In this document: positions 20,124 through 29,747 of the stretch, piece by piece
Layout of the letters: each line of letters starts with the position of its first letter
Numbering within the stretch: the first letter of the stretch is position 1
Source: Flagellimonas sediminis
GTDB taxonomy: Bacteria > Bacteroidota > Bacteroidia > Flavobacteriales > Flavobacteriaceae
Direction of reading: 5' to 3'
NCBI RefSeq assembly: GCF_010500845.1
Contig: NZ_JAAAMI010000001.1
Location: 372,001-436,000, forward strand
Length of the DNA stretch: 64,000 bases
Program-made: the position numbers and the translations under genes
Notes under the pieces: model-generated
What the model saw: only the letters and a program-made list of their open reading frames with translations
What the model was told of the DNA's origin: nothing
Database searches by the model: none

Positions 20124-22433
20124 ATGTTAGGATTAAACTCATACCTGAGACATCTTTCCAGGAACAAAATGTACTCGACGGTGACCGTTTTGGGGTTCGC
20201 CATGTCGCTCACCTTTATACTGCTCCTTGGGGTATATATCCAAAACGAGCTGTCCGTTGATGATTTCCACAAAAACAAGGATAGGATATATCGTCTTGAA
20301 AACGAATCCGTTGATTTTTCACCCCCAATTGCGACCGACCTAAAACAGGAATATGCAGAAATAGAGAATTTCACTCGTGTGTTGAATGTTTCCGGTAGAA
20401 TATCCCGATCCGGAAGCCAAAAATTAAAATTCGATTATTTGGGTGTGGATCCTGGTTTTTTCAACATGTTTTCTTTCCCCCTACTTCATGGCGAATCTGA
20501 AGATGTGCTCCAGACCGAGGATGGCATTGTGCTCTCCAAATCCATGGCACTGCGGTTATTTGGCTCCTCCGATGCCGTCGGAAAGTCTGTTTTCATCAAT
20601 ACAGACCATAAGTTTACGGTTACAGGTATTATGGACGACTTTCCGGAAAACACCCATTTTACCAAGCAAGATGCCCTGGTCAATCTAGGTGCCTTTAAAA
20701 AAATCTTTGGCTTTGAGGGGATTATGGAGGAATACGGCTGGTGTTCCATAAGTATTTATCTGATGGCCAAACCCCATACTGACCTTCCCGCGAAAGCTCC
20801 TCAAATTTTGGAAAATTTCAAAAAGAGCTTCTGGCTATATAAAGATGGTATAGCAAAAACAGTGGTGTTCACTCCATTGAAGGAACTGTATTTTAGCAAT
20901 AAAGTGGGAAGCGGAACCAAGAGCAACAGCAAAACCATGGTCATGGTGCTTTCTGCAATCGTTTTCATTATCCTTTTGCTGGCCGTTGGAAACTATATCA
21001 ACCTAACCATTGCACAGGCCACCTTTAGGGGCAAAGAAGTGGCGGTGAAGAAATTATTGGGTGGATCCAAGAAACAATTGATCCGGCAATTGGTAACCGA
21101 ATCCTTTGTGCTGTGTTTTGCTGCCGTCGTAATCGCCTTTCTGTTTGCCAAATTGCTGGAGCCTACCTTGAATTCCCTCTTGGAAACCAATTTAAACCTC
21201 AACCAAGCCTTTACCCCAACCAATATTGTGGTGGCACTTGGCATGCTGCTCTTGATCGGCTTTATCTCGGGTATTGTCCCCGCTTTGAAGATTTCAGGTT
21301 TCAAACCCATTGAAGTAGTGAAGGGAGAATTGCGCACAAAGGCAAAAAGCGTTTATGCCAAGGCCTTCATCACGTTCCAATATACCGTGGCCATTTCATT
21401 ATTGGCCTGTAGTTGGATTATTGTAAAGCAGACCAATTACCTCAGAAACAAAGATTTGGGATTCAACAAGGACAATATTGTCCATTTGCAATATTTAGGA
21501 GGTACCAACCAAAAAAAGGCCATTAAAGACGAACTTCTAAAAATTCCCGGTGTAAAAGACGCTTCCATAACCTGGCAAAGCCCTTTGAGCGGAGGCAGTA
21601 ACCAGACTTTCAATTACGAGGGGAAACCGATCAGTTTTCAAGAATTTGCAGTGGACTCCGCATTTTATGATGTGTTTGACATCAAGGTTATGCCAACAGA
21701 AGTGGCCTATTCTCCCAATGGGGTTGTCCTGAATGAGGCTGCCCTAAAGACGTTGGGCATCACGGACAATCCTGTTTCCTTCAAAATGGAAGATCATGAG
21801 GTACCCATCTTGGGAGTCGTAAAAGACTTCAATTTTAAACAATTACGGGACAATATTGGGCCTCTTATGATACGTCAACAAACACCCGATTTTTTTGCGG
21901 ACAATATTTTTTTAAAAGTGGACGGGCAAGGAATTGTAAACATCATCAACCAAGTGAAGTCCACTTATGCAGGGATTGTCGGCGACGTGGAATTTGATAT
22001 CCAATTTGTGGACGAGACCATAGATCAATGGTACAAAAAGGAAGAACGTACGGGAAAAATCATCAGCTACTTTACTTTTTTGGCGGTCATCATCTCCTCC
22101 ATGGGCATCTTGGCCATGGCCACTTTCTATATGCAGCAACGGAAAAAAGAAATTGGCGTGAGAAAAGTGAACGGTGCCACCATTGGTGGTGTAATGATGC
22201 TTTTGAACAAAGATTTCGTGAAATGGGTGGCATTGGCATTCCTGATCGCCGTACCCCTTTCTTGGTACACCATGCATAAATGGCTCGAAGGTTTTGCCTA
22301 TAAAACAAATATGAACTGGTGGGTATTCCTGTTTGCTGGAGTACTGACCATGCTTGTGGCTTTGTTCACGGTAAGTTGGCAAAGTTGGCGCGCGGCATCG
22401 GCAAACCCCGTAGAAGCATTAAAGCAAGAATGA
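20124..22433 (+). CDS. FtsX/MacB-type ABC permease, shortened copy (array gene 10)
   Basis: 769 residues, the shortest complete member; most of the loss is in periplasmic domain 1. The first cytoplasmic signature has drifted to KEVAVKKLLGGS (Ala for Gly, Lys for Arg), while the second, KEIGVRKVNGAT, is intact. The N-terminus LNSYLRHLSRNK is also atypical. Membrane segments keep their usual places (first at about 17-38). The protein ends NPVEALKQE. It may act only with a partner permease, for example one of the flanking genes of the same NGAT subgroup; this is inference. Confidence 0.92.
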   Translation: MLGLNSYLRHLSRNKMYSTVTVLGFAMSLTFILLLGVYIQNELSVDDFHKNKDRIYRLENESVDFSPPIATDLKQEYAEIENFTRVLNVSGRISRSGSQKLKFDYLGVDPGFFNMFSFPLLHGESEDVLQTEDGIVLSKSMALRLFGSSDAVGKSVFINTDHKFTVTGIMDDFPENTHFTKQDALVNLGAFKKIFGFEGIMEEYGWCSISIYLMAKPHTDLPAKAPQILENFKKSFWLYKDGIAKTVVFTPLKELYFSNKVGSGTKSNSKTMVMVLSAIVFIILLLAVGNYINLTIAQATFRGKEVAVKKLLGGSKKQLIRQLVTESFVLCFAAVVIAFLFAKLLEPTLNSLLETNLNLNQAFTPTNIVVALGMLLLIGFISGIVPALKISGFKPIEVVKGELRTKAKSVYAKAFITFQYTVAISLLACSWIIVKQTNYLRNKDLGFNKDNIVHLQYLGGTNQKKAIKDELLKIPGVKDASITWQSPLSGGSNQTFNYEGKPISFQEFAVDSAFYDVFDIKVMPTEVAYSPNGVVLNEAALKTLGITDNPVSFKMEDHEVPILGVVKDFNFKQLRDNIGPLMIRQQTPDFFADNIFLKVDGQGIVNIINQVKSTYAGIVGDVEFDIQFVDETIDQWYKKEERTGKIISYFTFLAVIISSMGILAMATFYMQQRKKEIGVRKVNGATIGGVMMLLNKDFVKWVALAFLIAVPLSWYTMHKWLEGFAYKTNMNWWVFLFAGVLTMLVALFTVSWQSWRAASANPVEALKQE

Positions 22434-22462
22434 TTTTTAGGTAAAAATGAAATGAAAAAACG

Positions 22463-24862
22463 ATGAACTATTTAAAATTGGCATTCCGCAGGTTGTTCCG
22501 AAAAGGGGAACATGCCTTTACCAGGATCATATCTTTGACCGCAGGGCTGGCATTCGGGATATTGCTCCTTTCCGAAGTGCTGTACTATTATAGTTATGAT
22601 AGTTTTTACCCGGATGCTGACCGCATTTATGTGGTGCACGAAAATTTTAAGACAGATAAATCCTCGGACAAATTGGAAAGTTATCCTAGGGTGAGTGGAG
22701 CCATAGCCCCGGGCCTGAAGGCCGAAGTGCCGGGCATAGAAGCAGCCACCCGTCTCAATTCCATCGGCGATCACGTTGTCTATACCGATGACTTGAATAG
22801 CTATGATGCGAACATCTCATTGGCCGATGAACATTTGTTCGATGTGTTACCCCTTCCTATGATAAGTGGAAACCCCGAAGAAATACTTAAAAGTCCCATG
22901 ACCTGTATGGTCTCCCAAGAAATCGCCGATAATATGGGAGGCAACGTTGTTGGGAAAGTTATCCGCATAAAGAAATATCCTGACAAAAAACTCACCATTG
23001 GTGGTGTCTTCGAAACCTTGCCTGAGAACACAAACTATACCTATGACATCTTGGTTTCTATGGTCTCCACCGAGCAGTTCACGTGGGACGGTACAAACAA
23101 TTGGATGGGAAATGATCGATATTATGCCTGTGTAAAGCTGAGTCCTGGAACAAATCCTAAAGATTTGGCCCACGCTGTTCGTTCCATGCAAGTAAAGCAT
23201 CAGGACATTGAAAGGTTGGAAGAACAGCAACAGGGCATTGTACTGCAATATTCCTTCAAGCCCATCAAGGAAATACACGTGGACAATGTGAAGGATTTGA
23301 TTGTTATCCTCTCCACTATTGCCCTGGCCGTATTGTTTGTTTCTTTAATGAACTATATCCTTTTGACCATGGGAACATTGGTTACACGGGCCAAGAGTTC
23401 TGCCATACACAAAACTTGTGGGGCCGAGACAAAGAATTTACAGCAAATGATTTTTTCCGAAACCGCTGTCCTTTTTCTTGTTTCCATTGTAGGCGCCCTA
23501 CTTATGATATGGGCACTTAAGCCCATGGCAGAAGCACAATGGGGACACAGCCTTTCCTCAGTGTTAAACCCATATGTTATTGTGCCATTGGCTTTGCTTT
23601 TGGTGTTTCTTGTTTTCATTACCAGTTATTTTCCAGGGCGATTTTTTTCACGTATCCCCGTGGCCACAGCTTTCAGGGACTACCAACAAAAGCGGGGCAA
23701 ATGGAAACTGGTCCTGTTGTCTTTCCAATTTGTAGGGGCCACATTTATCCTAACCGTTTTGGTCATTGTAACATTGCAGTACAACAGTATGAAAAATGCC
23801 GACCATGGTTATATTGCCGAAGGTGTCTACTATGGCTCTACCGAAGGCATGGAGGGCAACAAAATATCAACGGTGTTAAATGAACTAAGGGCCATGCCCG
23901 AGATTGAAACGGTTGGTTTGGGTTACGATGTGCCCATCAGTGGTGCATCCGGAAACAATGTGCTTTCACCTGATGAAAAACGAGACTTGTTCAATGTCGC
24001 CGATTTTTATGAGGTGGATGGTAACTATCTCTCCATACTGGGCATCAAAGTAGACGAAGGGGAAGATTTTACCAGTAAAGAAGCCGTTGCAAATGATTTG
24101 CTCATCAGTAAAAAAGGTGCCGAATTGTTGAAACTGAACAATGGGTGGGCTGATGGGGTGGTAGGAAAACAGATTACTCTTTCCGGACATGAAAACACGA
24201 CCATCCGTGGGGTATTCCCTGACTTTGTGGTTCGGTCGATATCTGAACCCGATGTAAGGCCTTCGGTGTTTTTTTATCTGCCGGAAGAAAAATTTGAACA
24301 ACTCAAAATTGAAGATCCATCCATGTCGTTCAATATCTTGGTCAAGGCCCATGAAGGAGTTCATGAAGGGCTTATGAACAAAATTTCCGAAGTCTTTAAC
24401 TTGGGCTTCCCACATGATGATGCAGAGATCAAAAGTCTTGAGGCCGAACAATTGAATGCCTATAAGGGCCAAAAAGGATTCCGCAATGCCATGCTCGTCG
24501 GAAATATAATCATCCTATTGGTCACCATTATCGGATTGCTCGGTTATACGTTCAACGAATCCGAACGACGTAGAAAAGAGCTGGCCATCAGAAGAATAAA
24601 TGGGGCTACCCTTTCCGATATCTTGAAGACATTCATTTCCGATTTGGAATATGTGGCCATTCCGGCTGTTCTTCTTGGATTGACGGCTGCATGGTTCACC
24701 GTCGACAAATGGATGCAAAACTTTGCCTATAAAGTGACTCTGCACTGGGGAATCTTTGCCATATGCAGTTTGTTCATCTTACTAATGGTGGCACTCATTG
24801 CGAGCATAAACTATACCCGTACAGCCAGCCAAAATCCAGTGGATGCCCTGAGGCAGGAATAA
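22463..24862 (+). CDS. FtsX/MacB-type ABC permease, most diverged copy (array gene 11)
   Basis: 799 residues with full domain order but the weakest motifs of the array. The first signature is AKSSAIHKTCGAE, where the KE-x-G core is lost; the second is KELAIRRINGAT. The final membrane segment ends in IASINYTRTASQNPVDALRQE and lacks the common TVS-x-Q-(S/A)-I-K-A. The reading frame is open throughout, so it is not an obvious pseudogene. The length from the second signature to the stop is still exactly 95 residues. Relaxed constraint on the presumed ATPase contact, or a role as the non-contacting half of a heterodimer, would both fit. Confidence 0.9.
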   Translation: MNYLKLAFRRLFRKGEHAFTRIISLTAGLAFGILLLSEVLYYYSYDSFYPDADRIYVVHENFKTDKSSDKLESYPRVSGAIAPGLKAEVPGIEAATRLNSIGDHVVYTDDLNSYDANISLADEHLFDVLPLPMISGNPEEILKSPMTCMVSQEIADNMGGNVVGKVIRIKKYPDKKLTIGGVFETLPENTNYTYDILVSMVSTEQFTWDGTNNWMGNDRYYACVKLSPGTNPKDLAHAVRSMQVKHQDIERLEEQQQGIVLQYSFKPIKEIHVDNVKDLIVILSTIALAVLFVSLMNYILLTMGTLVTRAKSSAIHKTCGAETKNLQQMIFSETAVLFLVSIVGALLMIWALKPMAEAQWGHSLSSVLNPYVIVPLALLLVFLVFITSYFPGRFFSRIPVATAFRDYQQKRGKWKLVLLSFQFVGATFILTVLVIVTLQYNSMKNADHGYIAEGVYYGSTEGMEGNKISTVLNELRAMPEIETVGLGYDVPISGASGNNVLSPDEKRDLFNVADFYEVDGNYLSILGIKVDEGEDFTSKEAVANDLLISKKGAELLKLNNGWADGVVGKQITLSGHENTTIRGVFPDFVVRSISEPDVRPSVFFYLPEEKFEQLKIEDPSMSFNILVKAHEGVHEGLMNKISEVFNLGFPHDDAEIKSLEAEQLNAYKGQKGFRNAMLVGNIIILLVTIIGLLGYTFNESERRRKELAIRRINGATLSDILKTFISDLEYVAIPAVLLGLTAAWFTVDKWMQNFAYKVTLHWGIFAICSLFILLMVALIASINYTRTASQNPVDALRQE

Positions 24863-24888
24863 ATTAAAATTCATCATAAAAAAACACC

Positions 24889-27285
24889 ATGATTAAGAAC
24901 TATTTTAAGATTGCATGGCGGAACCTTATCAAGAACAGGGTTTATTCCTTCATTAATATTTCTGGGCTCAGTTTAGGGCTGGCCTGTGCGATGTTGATTA
25001 TTCTTTATGTCAAGGATGAGGTGAGTTATGACAGATTCCATGAAGACGGTGAGCATATTTACCGAATCGTAAGCCAAAACTATAACGAAAGTGGCGTCCC
25101 CGAAGGCAAAAACTCCAGTACCGGCTTTCTGCAAGGACCAAGGTTTACAGAGGACATTCCTGAAATCAAGGAATACGTGAGGATACAAAGCGGCAGGGAA
25201 GATGTAAAAATCGGGGGCGAGGTGGTTTCCCGGGATCTGCACTATGTTGATCCCAATTTCTTTTCCATGTTTACCTTCCCCGTAATCTCAGGTAACCCCA
25301 AGACCTGTTTGTCCGAGCCCTTTTCCGTGGTCATATCGGAAGAGCTTGCGCTTAGGCAGTTTGGCACTACCAATGCAGTTGGCAAAACCATGATGTTCCG
25401 AAACAATGGGGAATTTGTTCCCTACACCGTGACGGCCGTATCCCAAAAAAGTCCGCAAAACTCCTCCATAAAATTTGACATGCTCCTGCCCTTGGAAATT
25501 CCAAAGGAAGATCTTGCCAACAATTTCAACTGGTTCAACTTTTTCCTGAACACCTTTGTTTCCCTGAAACCAGGAGCCAATGTGGACGTAGTCAATGACA
25601 AGATGCAGGACCTTTATCTGGCTCAATCTTCCGATGCAGCAAAAATCATCAAAGAGCAATATGGGGACGATGGGCTCCCACCAAAATATTTCCTTCAACC
25701 TTTTACGGACATGCACCTCAACAAGGAGCTCCCTGCCCAAAATGGGTTGACGGATGCCAGCAATCCTACCTTTTCCTATATTTTATCGGGCATTGCACTG
25801 TTCATTCTATTGATTGCCTGCATCAATTTTGTGAATCTCACCGTGGCCCGTTCCGTAAGACGGTCACAAGAAATCGGTATTCGAAAAGTGGTCGGAGGGA
25901 AAAGAAGACAACTCGTGTTCCAGTTCTTGGGCGAATCTTTTATGTTGTGTTTTTTTGCCTTTGCTATGGCCATACTTTTGGTACAACTCGCTCTGCCCAT
26001 TTTTAATGGTCTGGCCAACAAGCAATTGTCAATCTCCTTTGTGTTGGACGCCAAGTTGGCGTTGGGGTATATAACATTGTTCGTGATCACGGGGCTATTG
26101 GCCGGGTTCTACCCCGCCCTTATCCTTTCAAGGTATAGTCCTGTGGATACCTTGTACAGCCGTTTTATCCTCTCAGGAAAGAATTATCTTCAAAAATCCT
26201 TGGTGGTGCTTCAGTTTACCTTGGCCTCGTTGTTAATCATATGCACTTTTGTGATTTATGAACAGTTCAATTTTTTGACCACCCAAGAACTGGGTTATGA
26301 TGACACGGACCTGGTACTGTTACAGAAAAATCGTTTGACCCCAGACGAACTTGATACCTTCAAAGGCCGCCTTGCTTCCTACGGAAATATCTTGGACGTG
26401 GCGGGCAAAAACGGTGGCGGCTGGAGTACCATTGCCAAAGTGGAAGGTGACAAGCAAGTGCAGTTTGCCTATGAAACCGTAAACCAGTCCTACATCCCCA
26501 TTTTGGGCATACAATTGAAGGCAGGCAGGAACTTTTCCGATGAACATCCTTCGGATGCCACCCAATCCGTTTTGGTGAACGAGGCCTTTGTAAAGGAAGC
26601 CGGTTGGAGCGATGCCGTTGGACAAACGGTGGATTTCTGGTACAATGGAGAAAAATACACTGTGATCGGAGTGGTAAAAGACTATCACTACGACTCTCTC
26701 GGCCAGACTATACGGCCACAGCTCTTTACCATGAAACCAACCAATGAACTGGGGATGCTGTACATAAAAATAGCCCCTAGGAGTGCCACATCAGCCATAG
26801 CGGACATTGAAAAAGTGTTCAAGGAAATGTTCCCTTTTGATCCGTACAGCTATCATTTTTTAGAAGACCAGAACTATCAAAGCTACGAGGCCGAGGCCAA
26901 GTGGAAGCAAATTATGCTGTTCAGCGCAATTCTCACCATCTTTATTTCGTGCATTGGCCTGTTCGGTCTATCTGTGCTCTCTGCCGAAAAACGGACCAGG
27001 GAAATCGGGATCCGAAAAGTTTTGGGTGCTTCCATAAACAATGTGGTAGCCATCCTTTCCAAGGATTTTATAAAATTAGTGTTGGTAGCCCTTTTAATAT
27101 CCATACCTGTCGCATGGACCATCGCAAATAAATGGCTGGAAAACTACCCTTATCGGATCCAGTTGGGCTGGCAGGTGTTCGCCATTGCCTCTATATTGGT
27201 CATTCTCATAGCGTTGTCCACCATCAGCTTTCAGTCCATCAGGGCCGCTGTGGCCAATCCATCGGACTCATTGAAAACACAGTAA
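24889..27285 (+). CDS. FtsX/MacB-type ABC permease (array gene 12)
   Basis: 798 residues. The first signature is QEIGIRKVVGGK and the second REIGIRKVLGAS, so the usual Lys before Glu is Gln or Arg. Periplasmic domain 2 starts with a shortened segment (LASYGNILDVAGKNGGGWSTIAKV) and then shows GIQLKAGRNFS and VIGVVKDYHYDSL in the usual order. The end is NPSDSLKTQ, the only copy without a final Glu. Periplasmic domain 1 has FFSMFTFPVISGNPK and SVVISEELALRQFG. It starts 26 bases after the previous gene. Confidence 0.93.
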   Translation: MIKNYFKIAWRNLIKNRVYSFINISGLSLGLACAMLIILYVKDEVSYDRFHEDGEHIYRIVSQNYNESGVPEGKNSSTGFLQGPRFTEDIPEIKEYVRIQSGREDVKIGGEVVSRDLHYVDPNFFSMFTFPVISGNPKTCLSEPFSVVISEELALRQFGTTNAVGKTMMFRNNGEFVPYTVTAVSQKSPQNSSIKFDMLLPLEIPKEDLANNFNWFNFFLNTFVSLKPGANVDVVNDKMQDLYLAQSSDAAKIIKEQYGDDGLPPKYFLQPFTDMHLNKELPAQNGLTDASNPTFSYILSGIALFILLIACINFVNLTVARSVRRSQEIGIRKVVGGKRRQLVFQFLGESFMLCFFAFAMAILLVQLALPIFNGLANKQLSISFVLDAKLALGYITLFVITGLLAGFYPALILSRYSPVDTLYSRFILSGKNYLQKSLVVLQFTLASLLIICTFVIYEQFNFLTTQELGYDDTDLVLLQKNRLTPDELDTFKGRLASYGNILDVAGKNGGGWSTIAKVEGDKQVQFAYETVNQSYIPILGIQLKAGRNFSDEHPSDATQSVLVNEAFVKEAGWSDAVGQTVDFWYNGEKYTVIGVVKDYHYDSLGQTIRPQLFTMKPTNELGMLYIKIAPRSATSAIADIEKVFKEMFPFDPYSYHFLEDQNYQSYEAEAKWKQIMLFSAILTIFISCIGLFGLSVLSAEKRTREIGIRKVLGASINNVVAILSKDFIKLVLVALLISIPVAWTIANKWLENYPYRIQLGWQVFAIASILVILIALSTISFQSIRAAVANPSDSLKTQ

Positions 27286-27321
27286 ATTGTTCAAAAATAG
27301 ATAAAGTAAAAAACGGAAATC

Positions 27322-29736
27322 ATGTTAAAGAACTATTTGAAAATCGCTTGGAGAAACTTATTGAAGAACAAAATCTTCACCTTGGCAAACATTGTGGGAC
27401 TTACATGCGCCTTTGCCGTGGCCATCCTTTTGACCATGACGGCCCTTTTTGAACTTTCCTATGATCAATTCCATGAGAACAAGGACTCTGCCTATCAGCT
27501 TTACCTTTCCAACCAAACGCCAAGAGGTCCGGAGATCAGTGTATCAAACCCTGTTCCCTTGGCCCCTGCCCTTAAGGAAGAGGTTGCCGGTATTAAGCAC
27601 ATTGCACGTTCGGTAAGCGAAGATGTCTTGATTACCTATAACTCCAAGGAATTGAGTTTGGATGCCGAATATGTGGACCCCTCCTTTTTTGACATTTTTA
27701 CCTATCCGACCCTTATGGGGAACTCTAAAAATCCCTTGCCCAACAATAATTCGGTAGGGATTACGGAGAAAGGCGCAAAAAAAATATTCGGAACCACCGA
27801 TAACGTAATCGGGAAGACCGTTTCCCTAAAGATAGGCCGGGAAGAACAGCCCTTTACCATTGCTTCCGTACTAAAGGATGCGCCAAGCAACAGTAGTGTT
27901 GATTTTGAAATTGTGGTACCATTCGAGACCCATCCTGAATATCTATCCAGCAAAGACCGTTGGGACTCTCAGTTCCATCCCATATATCTTCAACTGGAAA
28001 AAGAAGTAACCGTGGCACAGTTCGAAAAAAACACGATTCCCTTTACGGCCCTTCACTACAAAGGCGGCATAGAAAGTGACATCCGTGATGGCGCTGTTCC
28101 CGACGCTGATGGGAGATACAAGCAATTTCATTTGATGCCCATCACCGATAGACATTTTGCCTCGTACACGACAGGGGCCGCCAAAGTAGACCGTGTTTTT
28201 CCTTTAATGATCTTAGGAATAGCTTTCGTGATCATTTTCATTGTGAGTGCCAATTTTATCAACATGAACATCGCCCTTGGCGAAAAACGATTAAAAGAAA
28301 TTGGGATGCGCAAGACTTTGGGGGCCATCAAAAAGCAGCTGTTCTTCCAATTCTGGTTGGAAAGTCTATTCGTTTTTGCCTTGTCTTTGCTGATGGGGAT
28401 GGTAATAAGTAATCTACTCCTTAATCCGTTCAAGACCCTTTTTAATACCAAAGCCTCCTTTGCCGATGTAATACAACCAGGCGTAGTGATTCTTTTTGGC
28501 CTTGCCATCTTCATTGTCACGCTCATTGCCGGAGGGTATCCCGCCTTGTTGATGAGTAAATTGGGCACTCTTAGGGCCCTAAAGGGAAAAATGGAAGTAG
28601 GCAAGAACCGTTTACGAAACAGTCTTATCGTGCTCCAATTTGCCATTGCCATACTTTTGATCACGGGAACCCTTGTGCTGCATGGCCAGATTGAATTCAT
28701 GAGGAACAAGGACCTGGGGTACAATAAAGAACAGGTAATTTCCATTCCTTTAAATGGAAAAAAGAACGGTTACAGCGTGGTTGAACTACTTCGCGATGAA
28801 CTTAAGAACAACCCGGATGTCCTCAGCGTTTCCGGGGCCGACAATAATTTGGGAAAGGGGCGCGACGGTAGCCTTTCCAGTAGCATGATGGGTTTTGACT
28901 ATAAGGGCCGAGGAGTGGTTACCAATGCTTTGACCGTAGACTTCGATTATGCGAAGACTTTGGACCTTCAATTGGTTGCCGGACGCATGTTCAATAGGGA
29001 TTTTGCCACCGATAGCCTTAGTTTGGTCATCAACGAATCCATGGCCAAACAACTTGGGGAAGAAGACCCACTTTCCATAACCATTCCCATGGACGACAAT
29101 GTTACCTATTCTGTAATCGGAGTGGTGAAAGACTATAATTTTCAAGATATTAGTAGGAAGATACAACCGCTTACCCTGTTCATGAACAAAGATTGGGACC
29201 TTTATTATGCCTATGTGAAAGTAGCCCCTAAAAATATTGCAAAATCCTTTGATGCAATCAAGGATGCTTGGGAAAAAGTAGAGCCACAGGCAGAGTTTTT
29301 AGGCTCTTTTTTGGATGAGAATGTGGACCGTACCTTTAAGCGGGAAAAAACCATGGCGACCATCATAACCAGCGGAAGTATCCTTGGGATTTTGTTGAGC
29401 TGTATCGGGCTATTTGCCATTTCCATGTTGGTGGTTGCACAGCGCACCAAGGAAATTGGTGTGCGTAAAGTGGTAGGGGCCAGTGTATCTTCAGTGGCTC
29501 TGCTTCTTACCAAGGATTTCTTGAAACTGGTCGGCATCGCCTTTGTAATTGCTACACCTATTGCCTGGTACTTTTTAAATGAGTGGCTGCAGAACTATGC
29601 CTCCCATGTAAGTTTAAGTCCCCTGTTCTTTATAGGTGCAGGATTGTTGGCCACTTTTATTGCCTTTGTCACTGTAGGGACCAGAACGGTGAAGGCCGCA
29701 TCGGCCAACCCTGTAAAAAGTTTAAGAACCGAATAA
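27322..29736 (+). CDS. FtsX/MacB-type ABC permease (array gene 13)
   Basis: 804 residues. Signatures are KEIGMRKTLGAI and KEIGVRKVVGAS. Where other copies have INF-x-NLSTA after membrane segment 2, this one reads ANFINMNIALGEKR. It shares the terminal GTRT variant (VTVGTRTVKAASANPVKSLRTE) with the gene at 15182. Periplasmic domain 2 includes NNLGKGRDGSLSSSMMGFDY, which I do not see in the other members. The last 154 bases of this gene are also open in the frame of the next gene, but the next gene's real start lies after this stop. Confidence 0.93.
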   Translation: MLKNYLKIAWRNLLKNKIFTLANIVGLTCAFAVAILLTMTALFELSYDQFHENKDSAYQLYLSNQTPRGPEISVSNPVPLAPALKEEVAGIKHIARSVSEDVLITYNSKELSLDAEYVDPSFFDIFTYPTLMGNSKNPLPNNNSVGITEKGAKKIFGTTDNVIGKTVSLKIGREEQPFTIASVLKDAPSNSSVDFEIVVPFETHPEYLSSKDRWDSQFHPIYLQLEKEVTVAQFEKNTIPFTALHYKGGIESDIRDGAVPDADGRYKQFHLMPITDRHFASYTTGAAKVDRVFPLMILGIAFVIIFIVSANFINMNIALGEKRLKEIGMRKTLGAIKKQLFFQFWLESLFVFALSLLMGMVISNLLLNPFKTLFNTKASFADVIQPGVVILFGLAIFIVTLIAGGYPALLMSKLGTLRALKGKMEVGKNRLRNSLIVLQFAIAILLITGTLVLHGQIEFMRNKDLGYNKEQVISIPLNGKKNGYSVVELLRDELKNNPDVLSVSGADNNLGKGRDGSLSSSMMGFDYKGRGVVTNALTVDFDYAKTLDLQLVAGRMFNRDFATDSLSLVINESMAKQLGEEDPLSITIPMDDNVTYSVIGVVKDYNFQDISRKIQPLTLFMNKDWDLYYAYVKVAPKNIAKSFDAIKDAWEKVEPQAEFLGSFLDENVDRTFKREKTMATIITSGSILGILLSCIGLFAISMLVVAQRTKEIGVRKVVGASVSSVALLLTKDFLKLVGIAFVIATPIAWYFLNEWLQNYASHVSLSPLFFIGAGLLATFIAFVTVGTRTVKAASANPVKSLRTE

Positions 29737-29747
29737 CACCAACCGCC

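Noticed and set aside
28128..28745. 205-codon minus-strand open frame in array gene 13
   Set aside because: Antisense to a permease with all family motifs; no start signal or domain seen.
29583..29747. N-terminal extension of the last permease
   Set aside because: Those 55 codons lie inside the previous permease gene; the ATG at 29748 gives the family N-terminus.
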